From: Brevinematales bacterium
Lineage (GTDB): Bacteria > Spirochaetota > Brevinematia > Brevinematales > JAOACQ01
Assembly: GCA_026417755.1 (NCBI GenBank)
Contig: JAOACQ010000016.1
Location: forward strand, 1 to 34,242
DNA: 34,242 nt
Reading direction: 5' to 3'
The notes beneath the pieces are model-generated. The model worked only from the letters and a program-made list of their open reading frames with translations, had not been told where the DNA came from and made no database searches. A program made the position numbers and the translations under genes. This document shows, piece by piece, positions 1-7,890 of the stretch (position 1 is the stretch's first letter; every line of letters begins with the position of its first letter).

Positions 1-1475
1 GTAATATCTTCTTCCTCAGCCACAAAGTTCACAATTTGTCCTTTATCATCAAATATTGGAAAAATATTTGCCCTGACCCAGGATATTTCTCCACTTTTTT
101 TCTTATTTTGAAAAACCCCCTTCCAGATATTACCGGCAAGAATAGTTTTCCAGAGCAATTTGTAGTCAGCTTCATCCTGCAGACCTGACTTTATGATTGA
201 TGGGTTTTTACCAATTACTTCTTTAAGAGTATAACCCGTAATATCAAGAAAAGCAGGGTTCACATACTCAATATTCCCAATATTATCTGTTATAATTGTG
301 GCAACAGGAGATTGTTCTACCACCATCGATAACTTTTTTAACTCAACCCTTGTCTGAGCTTCAATAGTAATATCCTGAACATGAAAAAACAGATAACTAG
401 AATTACTATATTCAAATATATTAGCCTTTATTCTATAAAAAAGTTCTCCCCTCTTTTCATTCCATACACGGACTTCATAGGTTATTTTTTCAATTCTCTT
501 AAGTAATTCAACAAAATTTTCAATATTATGATAGTTCCTCAACAACAAAAAAGAAGGAAATTTCTTATCAATCAATAATTCTTGAGGGTGGCCTAAAATA
601 TGCGAAGCCGCTCTATTAATAAATCTGATTCTGCCTTTTTCATCGGTACATATTATCCCATCACCTGCATTTTCTATAGCATTTCTGCTAAGAGATATTG
701 ATTCTTCAAAAATTTTTTTCTCGGTTATATCCTGCCCTGTACACAAATATCCTTTGAGTTTACCATCTTCTCCAATCCAGCTTTTGTTATACCAGAGAAT
801 AATCCTTTCTTCCCCAGAAGAGGTTAAAACTGGATTTTCATGGGTAAAAACTATCTCTTTTTCTTCATGTAAGGCATTGAAAATTATATCTTCAAGCTCC
901 TGCTTTATTCTTTCAGGAATAAAATAATCAACCCATCTTTTCCCAACAATATACTCTTTATCATAACCAAGTATCTCACAGCCTTTCTTATTTATATATT
1001 CAACTTTTCCTTCAAGTGATAAAAAAAGAATAATATTTGGTGAAAGATCATTTATAGTTTCAAACCATTTTTTCTGTGAAGTTATTTGCTTTTGAAGGTT
1101 AAGATGTCGATAAGCAATCTTAATGGCTATATCAAGATCTTTTTCCTGAACAGGTTTGATTAAATATCCATAAGGGAACTTACATAATGCATTTTCAATT
1201 ACATCTTTTTCAGAATAAGCAGTAAGGAATATTATCCCTGCAAAAGAATCTTTATTAATCTGTCTTGCAAGTTCAATACCATCAATTTTATTATTGAGAT
1301 TTATGTCAAGCAATATGATATCAGGAGTTAAGTGTTTAATTTTAGAAAGGGCTTGTTCCGCATTTTCAGAAAAACCTATAAAATTATAACCTAATTTTTT
1401 TATTGTAATCTCAAGATCTTTAACGTATATTAAATCATCTTCAACTACAAAAACTTTTATATTATTATTTTTCAT
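1..1475 (-). CDS. Response regulator with three PAS domains (3' end missing)
   Basis: This is the first 491 codons of a cytoplasmic signalling protein; its C-terminus lies beyond the left edge. Residues 1-125 form a receiver domain with acidic Asp13-Asp14, phospho-acceptor Asp57 in LLDINL, Thr85 and Lys107 in a LIKP motif. Three PAS domains follow at about 138-252, 262-372 and 382-492, each ending in a DIT/DIT-like motif (GQDIT, VQDIT, EEDIT). The ATG at 1475 has a GGAG ribosome site 9 bases upstream and a sigma-70-like promoter at 1501-1529. The missing output domain could be a histidine kinase, GGDEF or PP2C domain; nothing in the window decides this. No transmembrane segment is visible, so it probably senses an intracellular or relayed signal. 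It is divergent from argF. Confidence 0.9.
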   Translation of the reverse strand, partial: MKNNNIKVFVVEDDLIYVKDLEITIKKLGYNFIGFSENAEQALSKIKHLTPDIILLDINLNNKIDGIELARQINKDSFAGIIFLTAYSEKDVIENALCKFPYGYLIKPVQEKDLDIAIKIAYRHLNLQKQITSQKKWFETINDLSPNIILFLSLEGKVEYINKKGCEILGYDKEYIVGKRWVDYFIPERIKQELEDIIFNALHEEKEIVFTHENPVLTSSGEERIILWYNKSWIGEDGKLKGYLCTGQDITEKKIFEESISLSRNAIENAGDGIICTDEKGRIRFINRAASHILGHPQELLIDKKFPSFLLLRNYHNIENFVELLKRIEKITYEVRVWNEKRGELFYRIKANIFEYSNSSYLFFHVQDITIEAQTRVELKKLSMVVEQSPVATIITDNIGNIEYVNPAFLDITGYTLKEVIGKNPSIIKSGLQDEADYKLLWKTILAGNIWKGVFQNKKKSGEISWVRANIFPIFDDKGQIVNFVAEEEDI

Positions 1476-1500
1476 TATTTCTCCAGAATAGGTTACTTAT

Positions 1501-1529
1501 AGATTATCATATAAGATAATTCCTGTCAA
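1501..1529 (-). promoter_or_regulatory. Promoter for the receiver-PAS gene
   Basis: On the minus strand there is a perfect -35 TTGACA (1524-1529), a 17-base spacer and TAATCT (1501-1506) preceded by TG, which fits an extended -10 element. Transcription would begin near 1494, about 20 bases before the ATG at 1475. Confidence 0.6.
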
Positions 1530-1545
1530 TATTTGAAATGTTTAA

Positions 1546-1582
1546 GACCGGGGGAGTTTAATAGCTACCCCCGATCTTTTTT
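1546..1582 (+). terminator. GC-rich hairpin followed by six T, between divergent genes
   Basis: A stem with a GGGGG/CCCCC core (left arm 1546-1556, right arm about 1565-1576, one mismatch and one bulge) is followed by T6 at 1577-1582 on the plus strand. It has the form of an intrinsic terminator. No plus-strand gene ends here, and the minus-strand gene starts downstream of it, so it may end an unannotated small RNA or be the relic of a lost gene. Confidence 0.55.
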
Positions 1583-1720
1583 GAAGAGGATTGGTTATAT
1601 TTTTAATCTTAAAGATGGCTCTGCTATATAGCATATTAAATATAACAACAAATAAAATTTTTGTCAATATTTTTTTATTAATTTTTACAAGACAAAGTTA
1701 AAAAAAATCTAACCAAAAAC

Positions 1721-1749
1721 TTTCAAAACTCTGAAATTTTATGTAAAAT
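1721..1749 (+). promoter_or_regulatory. Possible promoter of the arg operon
   Basis: TTTCAA (1721-1726), a 17-base spacer and TAAAAT (1744-1749) lie about 33 bases before the argF ATG. The -10 is good and the -35 is poor (3 of 6), in an AT-rich stretch where chance matches are common. Confidence 0.35.
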
Positions 1750-1781
1750 ATAAAGTCATAATTTATTTGAGGATATAATTG

Positions 1782-2705
1782 ATGATAGAAGGCAAAAAAG
1801 ATTTTTTAGATACCGAAGGTTTTTCAGAAAAGGCTTTATTAGATATTATAGCTCTTGGTCTTAAAATGAAAAAAAACAAGCAAAAATATAGTAAAAGTTT
1901 AAAAGGTAAAAAATTAGGGATGATCTTTGAAAAATCTTCCACAAGAACAAGAGTATCTTTTGAAGCCGGAATGTATGAACTTGGAGGAATATCAATATTT
2001 TTAAGTTCAAGGGACATACAACTTGGAAGAGGAGAAACCATAGAAGATACGGCAAGAGTCCTTTCAAGATATGTAGATTGCATAATGATAAGGACATACA
2101 GTCAGGAAGTTGTTGAAACACTTGCAAAACATTCAACTGTACCAGTTATAAATGGGCTTACTGATCTTTTACACCCATGCCAGGCAATGGCAGATTTTAT
2201 GACTATTGTTGAATATAAATATAAAGTTAAAGACTTAAATTTTTGTTTTATTGGTGATGGAAACAATATGGCACACTCTCTTGGTCTTCTTGCTTCAAAA
2301 CTCGGAACAAATTTTTCAATAGCCACACCAGAAAATTATACAATGAATGAAGAAATAACAAAGAAAATAAAAGAAAACGCCAAAATAAGTGGCTCAAAAA
2401 TTAAAATTACTGTTGACCCAAAAGAAGCTATAAAAGATGCGGACATCGTTTATACAGATGTGTGGACATCAATGGGACAGGAAGAAGAAACCGAAAAAAG
2501 GCTTAAAGATTTCAAAGGCTTTCAGATTAATGATGAGCTTGTAAAACTTGCAAAAAAAGATTATATTTTTATGCATTGTTTACCAGCTCATAGAGGTGAA
2601 GAGGTAAGCTCTTCAGTAATAGATGGAACTAACTCCGTTGTCTTCGATGAAGCGGAAAATAGACTCCACATTCAGAAAGCAATTTTGTATTTACTTCTTA
2701 AATAA
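1782..2705 (+). CDS. argF: Ornithine carbamoyltransferase
   Basis: Cytoplasmic enzyme joining ornithine and carbamoyl phosphate to give citrulline in arginine synthesis. The 307-residue protein has the normal family length and all family signatures: carbamoyl-phosphate loop STRTR (53-57), HPCQ (131-134), DGNNMAHS (159-166) and SMG (230-232) for ornithine, and catalytic HCLP (265-268). The SMG loop separates it from aspartate carbamoyltransferase. I chose ATG 1782 because GAGG sits at 1769-1772, 9 bases upstream; an in-frame TTG at 1779 is possible but poorly spaced. It is the first gene of argF-argH-aspS-argG, with argH starting 10 bases after its stop. The biosynthetic neighbours favour an anabolic role over arginine-deiminase catabolism. 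Confidence 0.96.
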   Translation: MIEGKKDFLDTEGFSEKALLDIIALGLKMKKNKQKYSKSLKGKKLGMIFEKSSTRTRVSFEAGMYELGGISIFLSSRDIQLGRGETIEDTARVLSRYVDCIMIRTYSQEVVETLAKHSTVPVINGLTDLLHPCQAMADFMTIVEYKYKVKDLNFCFIGDGNNMAHSLGLLASKLGTNFSIATPENYTMNEEITKKIKENAKISGSKIKITVDPKEAIKDADIVYTDVWTSMGQEEETEKRLKDFKGFQINDELVKLAKKDYIFMHCLPAHRGEEVSSSVIDGTNSVVFDEAENRLHIQKAILYLLLK

Positions 2706-2711
2706 GAGGGA

Positions 2712-2733
2712 AAGTATGGCAAAAGTATGGCAA
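2712..2733 (+). repeat. Tandem 11-bp duplication over the argH start codon
   Basis: AAGTATGGCAA occurs twice in direct succession (2712-2722 and 2723-2733). The first copy holds the argH ATG at 2716. The second holds an out-of-frame ATG at 2727 that would make only a four-codon peptide (MAKK). Confidence 0.85.
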
Positions 2734-4068
2734 AAAAATAGTGAGAAATTAAATCCAATTATTGAAAAATTTGAAGTAGGACTAGATTATTTATATGACA
2801 GCAAACTCTTTAAATATGAGATTGCCTCAAGCATTGCTCATTCGTTACAACTTGAAAAGATAGGCATTTTGACTAAAGAAGAGGCTAATGATATTGTAAA
2901 AACTCTCAAAGGACTTTATAAAAAATATGGGAACTACTTTCCTCTCTCTCAGGAAGATGAAGATATTCACTCAAAGGTAGAATCACTTCTTACGCAGGAA
3001 CTTGGAGATATAGGTAAAAAAATACACACTGGCAGAAGCAGAAATGATCAGGTAATTACAATTGTAAGGCTTTTTGAAAAAGAAGAAATTTTAATTACAA
3101 CATTAAGTTATCTTGAACTACTTGAGGGTTTTATAAAACTTGCGGAGATTGAAGGCGATAAAATCCTTCCGGGTTACACTCACACAAAACAGGCAATGCT
3201 TATAAATGTTAGATTCTGGTTAACTGGTTTCATTGAACTTGGTTTAGACAACATAAGGCTTATCAAAAGCATTTATGAACTTATTGACTCTAATCCACTT
3301 GGAAGTGGCAGTGGTTTTGGCGTGCCACTTGAACTTGACAGAGATTATACAGCAAAGTTATTGGGTTTTTCGCGAGTTCAGACAAGCCCTATGGCTGTGC
3401 AAAATTCAAGAGGGAAATATGAATCCTTGATAGTTGACGCTTTCTGGAATGTAATGAATGATTTTTCTAGAATGGCTTCTGATTTACTTACTTTTAATAT
3501 GGATGAATTATTATTTGTAAAAACAACTGATGCTATAACTACAGGTAGCTCTATAATGCCTCAGAAAAAGAATTTTGATGTAATGGAGTTAATAAGGGCT
3601 AAGGCAAATGTTATACTTGCTTATTCTCAAGGTATTAAGTCTATAATAAATGGTCTTATCTCTGGTTATAATAGGGATACCCAGGAAATTAAAGAATTAC
3701 TTATAAAATCTTTTGTAATAGTAAAAGATTCAATCAATGCCCTTAAGGTAGTGATTGAAAATGTAAGTTTTGACCAGGATGCTGTATTAGAAAAACTTTC
3801 AAAAGGTATTTTTGCTACAGAATTAGCCTACAAACTTGTAAAAGAAGGCATGTCTTTCAGAGATGCATATAAAGAAGCAGCACAAAAAATCGAAAATATT
3901 AACATCACCCATAGTCTTGCAGCTGAAAGCCTCAAAATCAGAGTTTCTGAGGGTTCGCCACTCACAATAAATCTCAGAAAATACAAATCAATGGTTGAAA
4001 AAGAGAAAAAATATTTTAACGATTTATATAAGCAATTTACAGAAAAATTATCAGATCTACTTGAATAA
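2716..4068 (+). CDS. argH: Argininosuccinate lyase
   Basis: Splits argininosuccinate into arginine and fumarate, the last step of arginine synthesis; the family forms homotetramers. The 450-residue protein carries HTGRSRNDQ (104-112), GYTHTKQA with the probable catalytic His156 (153-160), and the fumarase/aspartase superfamily signature GSSIMPQKKN (277-286) in the flexible catalytic loop. The start is the ATG at 2716, behind AGAGGGA and right after the argF stop; the longer open frame starting inside argF has no matching ribosome site. The start codon region is tandemly duplicated (2712-2733). The aspS start follows 13 bases after the stop, so translation is probably operonic. Confidence 0.96.
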   Translation: MAKVWQKNSEKLNPIIEKFEVGLDYLYDSKLFKYEIASSIAHSLQLEKIGILTKEEANDIVKTLKGLYKKYGNYFPLSQEDEDIHSKVESLLTQELGDIGKKIHTGRSRNDQVITIVRLFEKEEILITTLSYLELLEGFIKLAEIEGDKILPGYTHTKQAMLINVRFWLTGFIELGLDNIRLIKSIYELIDSNPLGSGSGFGVPLELDRDYTAKLLGFSRVQTSPMAVQNSRGKYESLIVDAFWNVMNDFSRMASDLLTFNMDELLFVKTTDAITTGSSIMPQKKNFDVMELIRAKANVILAYSQGIKSIINGLISGYNRDTQEIKELLIKSFVIVKDSINALKVVIENVSFDQDAVLEKLSKGIFATELAYKLVKEGMSFRDAYKEAAQKIENINITHSLAAESLKIRVSEGSPLTINLRKYKSMVEKEKKYFNDLYKQFTEKLSDLLE

Positions 4069-4081
4069 TTTCGGAGGAATT

Positions 4082-5872
4082 ATGATAAAAAAAGAACAAC
4101 AAAGAACTATCTATTGTGGAGAGGTAAAAGAAGATTCTCTTAATGGAAAAAGAATAGTTATAAATGGTTGGGTTCAAAACTATAGAGATCATGGAGACCT
4201 TACTTTTCTTGACGTAAGAGATAGGACTGGTATAGTTCAGCTAGTCTTTGATCCAAAAACAGACCCTGAAGCTCATTCGATAGCAAAAAAGGTAAGAAGT
4301 GAAGATGTTATCTCTGCAAGCGGAATAGTTCATTTCAGAACAGAAGAAAACATAAACCCAAAAATTCCAACAGGAAGATTTGAGGTTAAATGTGATACTA
4401 TAGAGATACTCAGTAAATCAAAAACACCCCCTTTTCAGATTGATCAGGAAGAAATAAACGAAGAAGTAAGATTAAAGTATAGATTTTTAGATATCAGAAG
4501 ACCATTTATGCTTAAGAATTTATACAACCGTCATAAAATAGTATCAACCGTAAGAAATTTCCTTAATCAAAATGGTTTTATAGAGGTTGAAACACCAATT
4601 CTTAACAAGTCCACCCCTGAAGGAGCTAGAGATTTTCTTGTCCCCTCAAGACTTTCTCATGGAAAGTTTTATGCATTGCCACAATCCCCCCAGATTTTTA
4701 AACAACTCCTTATGATAGGTGGAGTAGAAAGATACTATCAAATTGCCAAGTGTTTCAGAGATGAAGACTTAAGATCAGATAGACAACCAGAGTTTACCCA
4801 GATCGATATAGAGATGTCCTTTATTACACAGGATGATATTATAAGCCTAATGGAAAAAATGATAGCAACCGTTCTCAAAGAAAATTACAACATAGATATT
4901 AAACTTCCCATAAGAAGAATGACATACAAAGAAGCTATTGATAAATATGCTTCAGATAGACCTGATTTAAGATTTGGTCTTGAAATAGTTGATGTAACAC
5001 ATATAGGCCTAAAAAGTGACTTTGCAGTCTTTAAAAATGTGGCAGAAAAAGGTGGAATGATAAAATGTCTTCCTGTTCCTGATGGCAGTAAACTTTCAAG
5101 AAAGGATCTAGATGATCTCATTGCTTTTGTGGGTAAATATGGGGCAAAAGGTATGGCATGGATGAGGGTCAAGGATGGTAAACTTGAATCAAATATTGTA
5201 AAATATTTCTCTGAAGAAGTACAAAAAGAACTCATTCAGGTTACCAATGCAAAAGAAGATTATACTCTACTCTTCATTGGTGACACCAATAAGAAAATTG
5301 TATATGACTCTATTTCAAACTTAAGACTTAATATAGCAGATAGATTTAATCTCAAAGATAAAAATAAACTTGAGTTCGTATGGATAGTTGATTTCCCACT
5401 TTTTGAATGGAACGAAGAGGAAAACAGATATGATTCAGTACATCATCCATTCACAGCTCCATTGATTGAAGATTTAGATTTACTCGACAAAGACCCACTC
5501 AAAGTAAGATCCCAGGCTTATGATCTTGTATTAAATGGTATAGAACTTGGCGGTGGAAGTATAAGAATCCATAATACAGAGCTTCAGAAAAAGATTTTTA
5601 GCCTTCTCAACATATCCGAAGAAGAGGCCATGAAAAAATTTGGGTTTTTACTTGAAGCCTTATCTTATGGTGCACCACCCCATGGCGGGTTAGCATTTGG
5701 GTTAGACAGAATGGTAATGGAGTTTGAAGGTTTGTCAAACATAAGAGATGTAATAGCATTTCCAAAAACGCAGAAAGGTGTAGATCTTATGTGCGATTCT
5801 CCCTCAGAGGTTACAAACAAGCAACTCGAAGAACTTGGTATAAAAATTGTTGAATACAAAGCAAACAAGTAG
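4082..5872 (+). CDS. aspS: Aspartyl-tRNA synthetase, possibly non-discriminating
   Basis: Class II synthetase that charges tRNA-Asp. At 596 residues it is the long bacterial form: an N-terminal OB-fold anticodon-binding domain (about 10-110), the catalytic core with motif 2 FRDED...RQPEFTQ (225-240) and motif 3 GLAFGLDR (about 535-545), and an inserted GAD domain between them. The anticodon-domain loop reads RDHG with His37. Histidine here is found in non-discriminating enzymes such as that of Pseudomonas aeruginosa (His31), while E. coli has leucine, so this enzyme may also charge tRNA-Asn for amidation by GatCAB. ATG 4082 follows CGGAGGA at a good distance. It lies between argH and argG, which is unusual; aspartate is also the substrate of ArgG. 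Confidence 0.95.
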   Translation: MIKKEQQRTIYCGEVKEDSLNGKRIVINGWVQNYRDHGDLTFLDVRDRTGIVQLVFDPKTDPEAHSIAKKVRSEDVISASGIVHFRTEENINPKIPTGRFEVKCDTIEILSKSKTPPFQIDQEEINEEVRLKYRFLDIRRPFMLKNLYNRHKIVSTVRNFLNQNGFIEVETPILNKSTPEGARDFLVPSRLSHGKFYALPQSPQIFKQLLMIGGVERYYQIAKCFRDEDLRSDRQPEFTQIDIEMSFITQDDIISLMEKMIATVLKENYNIDIKLPIRRMTYKEAIDKYASDRPDLRFGLEIVDVTHIGLKSDFAVFKNVAEKGGMIKCLPVPDGSKLSRKDLDDLIAFVGKYGAKGMAWMRVKDGKLESNIVKYFSEEVQKELIQVTNAKEDYTLLFIGDTNKKIVYDSISNLRLNIADRFNLKDKNKLEFVWIVDFPLFEWNEEENRYDSVHHPFTAPLIEDLDLLDKDPLKVRSQAYDLVLNGIELGGGSIRIHNTELQKKIFSLLNISEEEAMKKFGFLLEALSYGAPPHGGLAFGLDRMVMEFEGLSNIRDVIAFPKTQKGVDLMCDSPSEVTNKQLEELGIKIVEYKANK

Positions 5873-5881
5873 GAGGAAAGA

Positions 5882-7087
5882 ATGAAAATAGTTCTTGCTT
5901 ATTCTGGTGGGCTTGATACTTCTGTTATACTTGCATGGCTTAAAGATAAATATAATGCAGAAATAATAGCCTATGTTGCAAACGTGGGACAAAATGAGGA
6001 TTTTGATTTTATAAAAGAAAAAGCTCTCAAAACTGGGGCATCAAAAGTCTATGTTGAAGATTTGAGAGAAGAATTTGTTAATGATTTTGTTTTCAGGGCA
6101 ATTCAGGCAAATGCAGTATATGAATATAAATATTTACTTGGAACTTCTCTTGCAAGACCAATAATAGCAAAGAGACAGGTAGAAATTGCCCTCAAAGAAA
6201 AAGCAGATGCAGTAGCCCATGGTGCTACGGGCAAGGGTAACGACCAGGTAAGATTTGAATTAACCTATAGATCTCTTGCTCCCCATCTCAAAATAATAGC
6301 CCCCTGGAAAGAAGATGACTTTTTCAAAGCAAGAAATGACCTGATCGAATATGCAAAATCAAAAGGAATACCTATCCCTGTAACACTTGAAAAACCATAT
6401 AGCACAGATCCAAACTTGATGCATATCTCTTATGAGGGTGGGATACTTGAGGATCCTTCAAACGAATATGATAAATCAATGTTTCAAATGGGTGTGGATC
6501 CAGTTGACGCTCCAGATGCACCAGAATATGTAACAATAGAATTTGAAAAAGGGATCCCTTTAAAAATCAATGGCAACAAATTATCCTCTGTAGAATTACT
6601 CAAAACAGCGAACGAAATTGCAGGCAGAAATGGGGTTGGGATCGTTGATATAGTAGAAAATAGACTTGTAGGTATTAAATCAAGGGGAGTCTATGAAACT
6701 CCCGGCGTAACTTTGCTTATGGAAGCTCATAAAGCACTTGAAACAATAACTCTAGAAAGAGACACAATGCATTATAAACAAATGATAGAATTAAAATATG
6801 CTGAAATGATATACTATGGTCAATATTTTCATCCATTAAGAAAGGCTTTAGAAAGTTTTATTACCGAAACTCAAAAGGTTGTAAGTGGCGAAATTAAAAT
6901 GAAACTTTATAAAGGAAACTGTATTGTTTCTTCCAGAAGATCTCTTAACTCCCTATATGATGTTAATCTCTCCACATTTGAGGAGGGTGCAGGTTACGAT
7001 CAGAAAGACGCAAAAGGTTTCATAAAACTTTTTGGGCTACCTATGGAAGTCTTTGGTAGAAAACACGATCTAACAAAGAAAAACTGA
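5882..7087 (+). CDS. argG: Argininosuccinate synthase
   Basis: Condenses citrulline and aspartate with ATP to give argininosuccinate, feeding ArgH two genes upstream. The 401-residue protein has normal length, starts with the N-type ATP pyrophosphatase P-loop AYSGGLDTSV (residues 5-14), and contains the family's GATGKGNDQVRFE stretch (about 114-126). ATG 5882 lies behind AGGAGG with ideal spacing, 9 bases after aspS. It is the last gene of the operon; no convincing terminator follows, only a weak CCAAA/TTTGG hairpin near 7090-7122. With argF and argH it makes the ornithine-to-arginine branch; genes making ornithine are not in the window. Confidence 0.97.
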   Translation: MKIVLAYSGGLDTSVILAWLKDKYNAEIIAYVANVGQNEDFDFIKEKALKTGASKVYVEDLREEFVNDFVFRAIQANAVYEYKYLLGTSLARPIIAKRQVEIALKEKADAVAHGATGKGNDQVRFELTYRSLAPHLKIIAPWKEDDFFKARNDLIEYAKSKGIPIPVTLEKPYSTDPNLMHISYEGGILEDPSNEYDKSMFQMGVDPVDAPDAPEYVTIEFEKGIPLKINGNKLSSVELLKTANEIAGRNGVGIVDIVENRLVGIKSRGVYETPGVTLLMEAHKALETITLERDTMHYKQMIELKYAEMIYYGQYFHPLRKALESFITETQKVVSGEIKMKLYKGNCIVSSRRSLNSLYDVNLSTFEEGAGYDQKDAKGFIKLFGLPMEVFGRKHDLTKKN

Positions 7088-7138
7088 ACCAAATTTTTGC
7101 ATATTGTCTATTATTTTTTGGCTGTGTAGTAAGTTATA

Positions 7139-7249
7139 GTTGCTTTGAAACTCTCCAAAAAGTTGTTTTTTTGAATCTCGCAAGATAGTCTTTGATGTCA
7201 TTGTGAGAATAGATAATAAATCTGTCTACTTAAAAGCAACCTTTTTGAG
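7139..7249. repeat. Nested imperfect inverted repeats, possible decayed palindromic element
   Basis: Outer arms GTTGCTTTGAA (7139-7149) and TTAAAAGCAAC (7230-7240) match at 10 of 11 positions; CTCCAAAAAGTTG (7153-7165) pairs with 7237-7249 apart from one shifted base; inner arms TCTCGCAA (7176-7183) and TTGTGAGA (7201-7208) match at 7 of 8. The inner GTCATTGTGAGA resembles the dispersed palindromic repeats built around GTCATTGCGAG seen in many genomes, which is a comparison from memory. Confidence 0.45.
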
Positions 7250-7325
7250 CAACCCCTAACAATAAAAACCTACTTAAAATTATTTAAAAAACATCTATAA
7301 TTTTTATATAAATTACCAAAAAGTC

Positions 7326-7355
7326 TTGACTTTTATTGCATTAATATATTATAAT
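7326..7355 (+). promoter_or_regulatory. Promoter for the TlpA-like gene and dut
   Basis: TTGACT (7326-7331), an 18-base spacer and a perfect TATAAT (7350-7355). The predicted start near 7362 leaves a leader of about 16 bases before the ATG at 7378. Confidence 0.75.
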
Positions 7356-7364
7356 ATATTAATG
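7339..7364. promoter_or_regulatory. Perfect 26-bp palindrome over the -10 box
   Basis: Bases 7339-7364 read identically on both strands, with half-site CATTAATATATTA. The palindrome covers the whole -10 element and the predicted transcription start, the usual place for a repressor operator. It is purely A/T except the outermost C and G, so a sequence-composition effect is possible. Confidence 0.5.
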
Positions 7365-7377
7365 TGTGGAGGTGGAA

Positions 7378-7890
7378 ATGAATTTGAAAAAGTCTATTTT
7401 TTTTCTTTTAGTTGTACTTTTGCTCATTTCATGCACAAAAGGCAAAAGTTCTGAAACAAAAGAAAAATCTAAACCTATAGCTTATAATATAACAGGAGAG
7501 GATATTTTTGGTAATAAAGTGGAACTTTATTCTTTTAAAGGCAGGGTTATTCTTCTCAACTTCTGGGCTACATGGTGTCCCCCCTGTAAAGCAGAAATAC
7601 CGGATTTGATAAAATTACAAAATGATTACAAGGATAAACTAATAGTGTTTGGTATCTCTGTAGATCAGGACGGTGTTGAGGTAGTAAAAAAATTTTACAA
7701 GGAGAATAAATTAAATTATCCAGTAGTTATGTTAACAGAAGATATTTTAAACAACTATGGAGGAGTTTCAGCTATACCAACCTCTTTTGTTATTAACAAG
7801 AAGGGAGAGCTTGAAGGTAAAATAGTAGGAATGAGAAGTTATGACCAGCTTGTATCAATACTAAAACCTTTCATGGAGAGTATGGAATGA
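7378..7890 (+). CDS. TlpA/ResA-like thioredoxin-fold lipoprotein
   Basis: Predicted envelope thiol-disulfide oxidoreductase. The 170-residue protein begins with a lipoprotein signal: charged start, hydrophobic run 8-15 and lipobox LISC with Cys19 as lipidation site. A thioredoxin fold of the AhpC/TSA-Redoxin type follows with active site WCPPC (66-70), a cis-proline region AIPTSFV (132-138) and the usual central insertion. Such proteins reduce apocytochrome c or other exported thiols, but nothing nearby (no ccdA or cytochrome genes) names the substrate. ATG 7378 is preferred over GTG 7366 because GGAGG (7368-7372) lies just before it and the signal peptide then begins properly. Its stop overlaps the dut start as ATGA. 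Confidence 0.88.
   Translation: MNLKKSIFFLLVVLLLISCTKGKSSETKEKSKPIAYNITGEDIFGNKVELYSFKGRVILLNFWATWCPPCKAEIPDLIKLQNDYKDKLIVFGISVDQDGVEVVKKFYKENKLNYPVVMLTEDILNNYGGVSAIPTSFVINKKGELEGKIVGMRSYDQLVSILKPFMESME

Larger units (their letters stand above)
1476..1781. other. Divergent intergenic region before argF
   Basis: This 306-base gap holds the minus-strand promoter (1501-1529), the hairpin with T-tract (1546-1582), a perfect 12-base palindrome TGCTATATAGCA at 1622-1633 and a weak plus-strand promoter candidate (1721-1749). The stretch 1634-1720 is very AT-rich with no open frame of note. I looked for an ArgR-type box and did not see a convincing one. Confidence 0.6.

Noticed and set aside
1476-1781. 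T-box or riboswitch leader before argF
   Set aside because: A hairpin with T-tract is there, but no T-box consensus or known riboswitch core was seen.
1763-2083. Open frame antisense to argF (and similar ones antisense to aspS, the vor genes and ahcY)
   Set aside because: They lie opposite well-supported genes, have skewed Ser/Phe/Leu content and no proper start sites; they are frame shadows.
2623-2715. Longer argH starting inside argF
   Set aside because: No ribosome site there, and the family starts match ATG 2716 behind AGAGGGA.
3995-4081. Longer aspS starting inside argH
   Set aside because: CGGAGGA directly precedes ATG 4082, and the extra 29 residues do not belong to the family.
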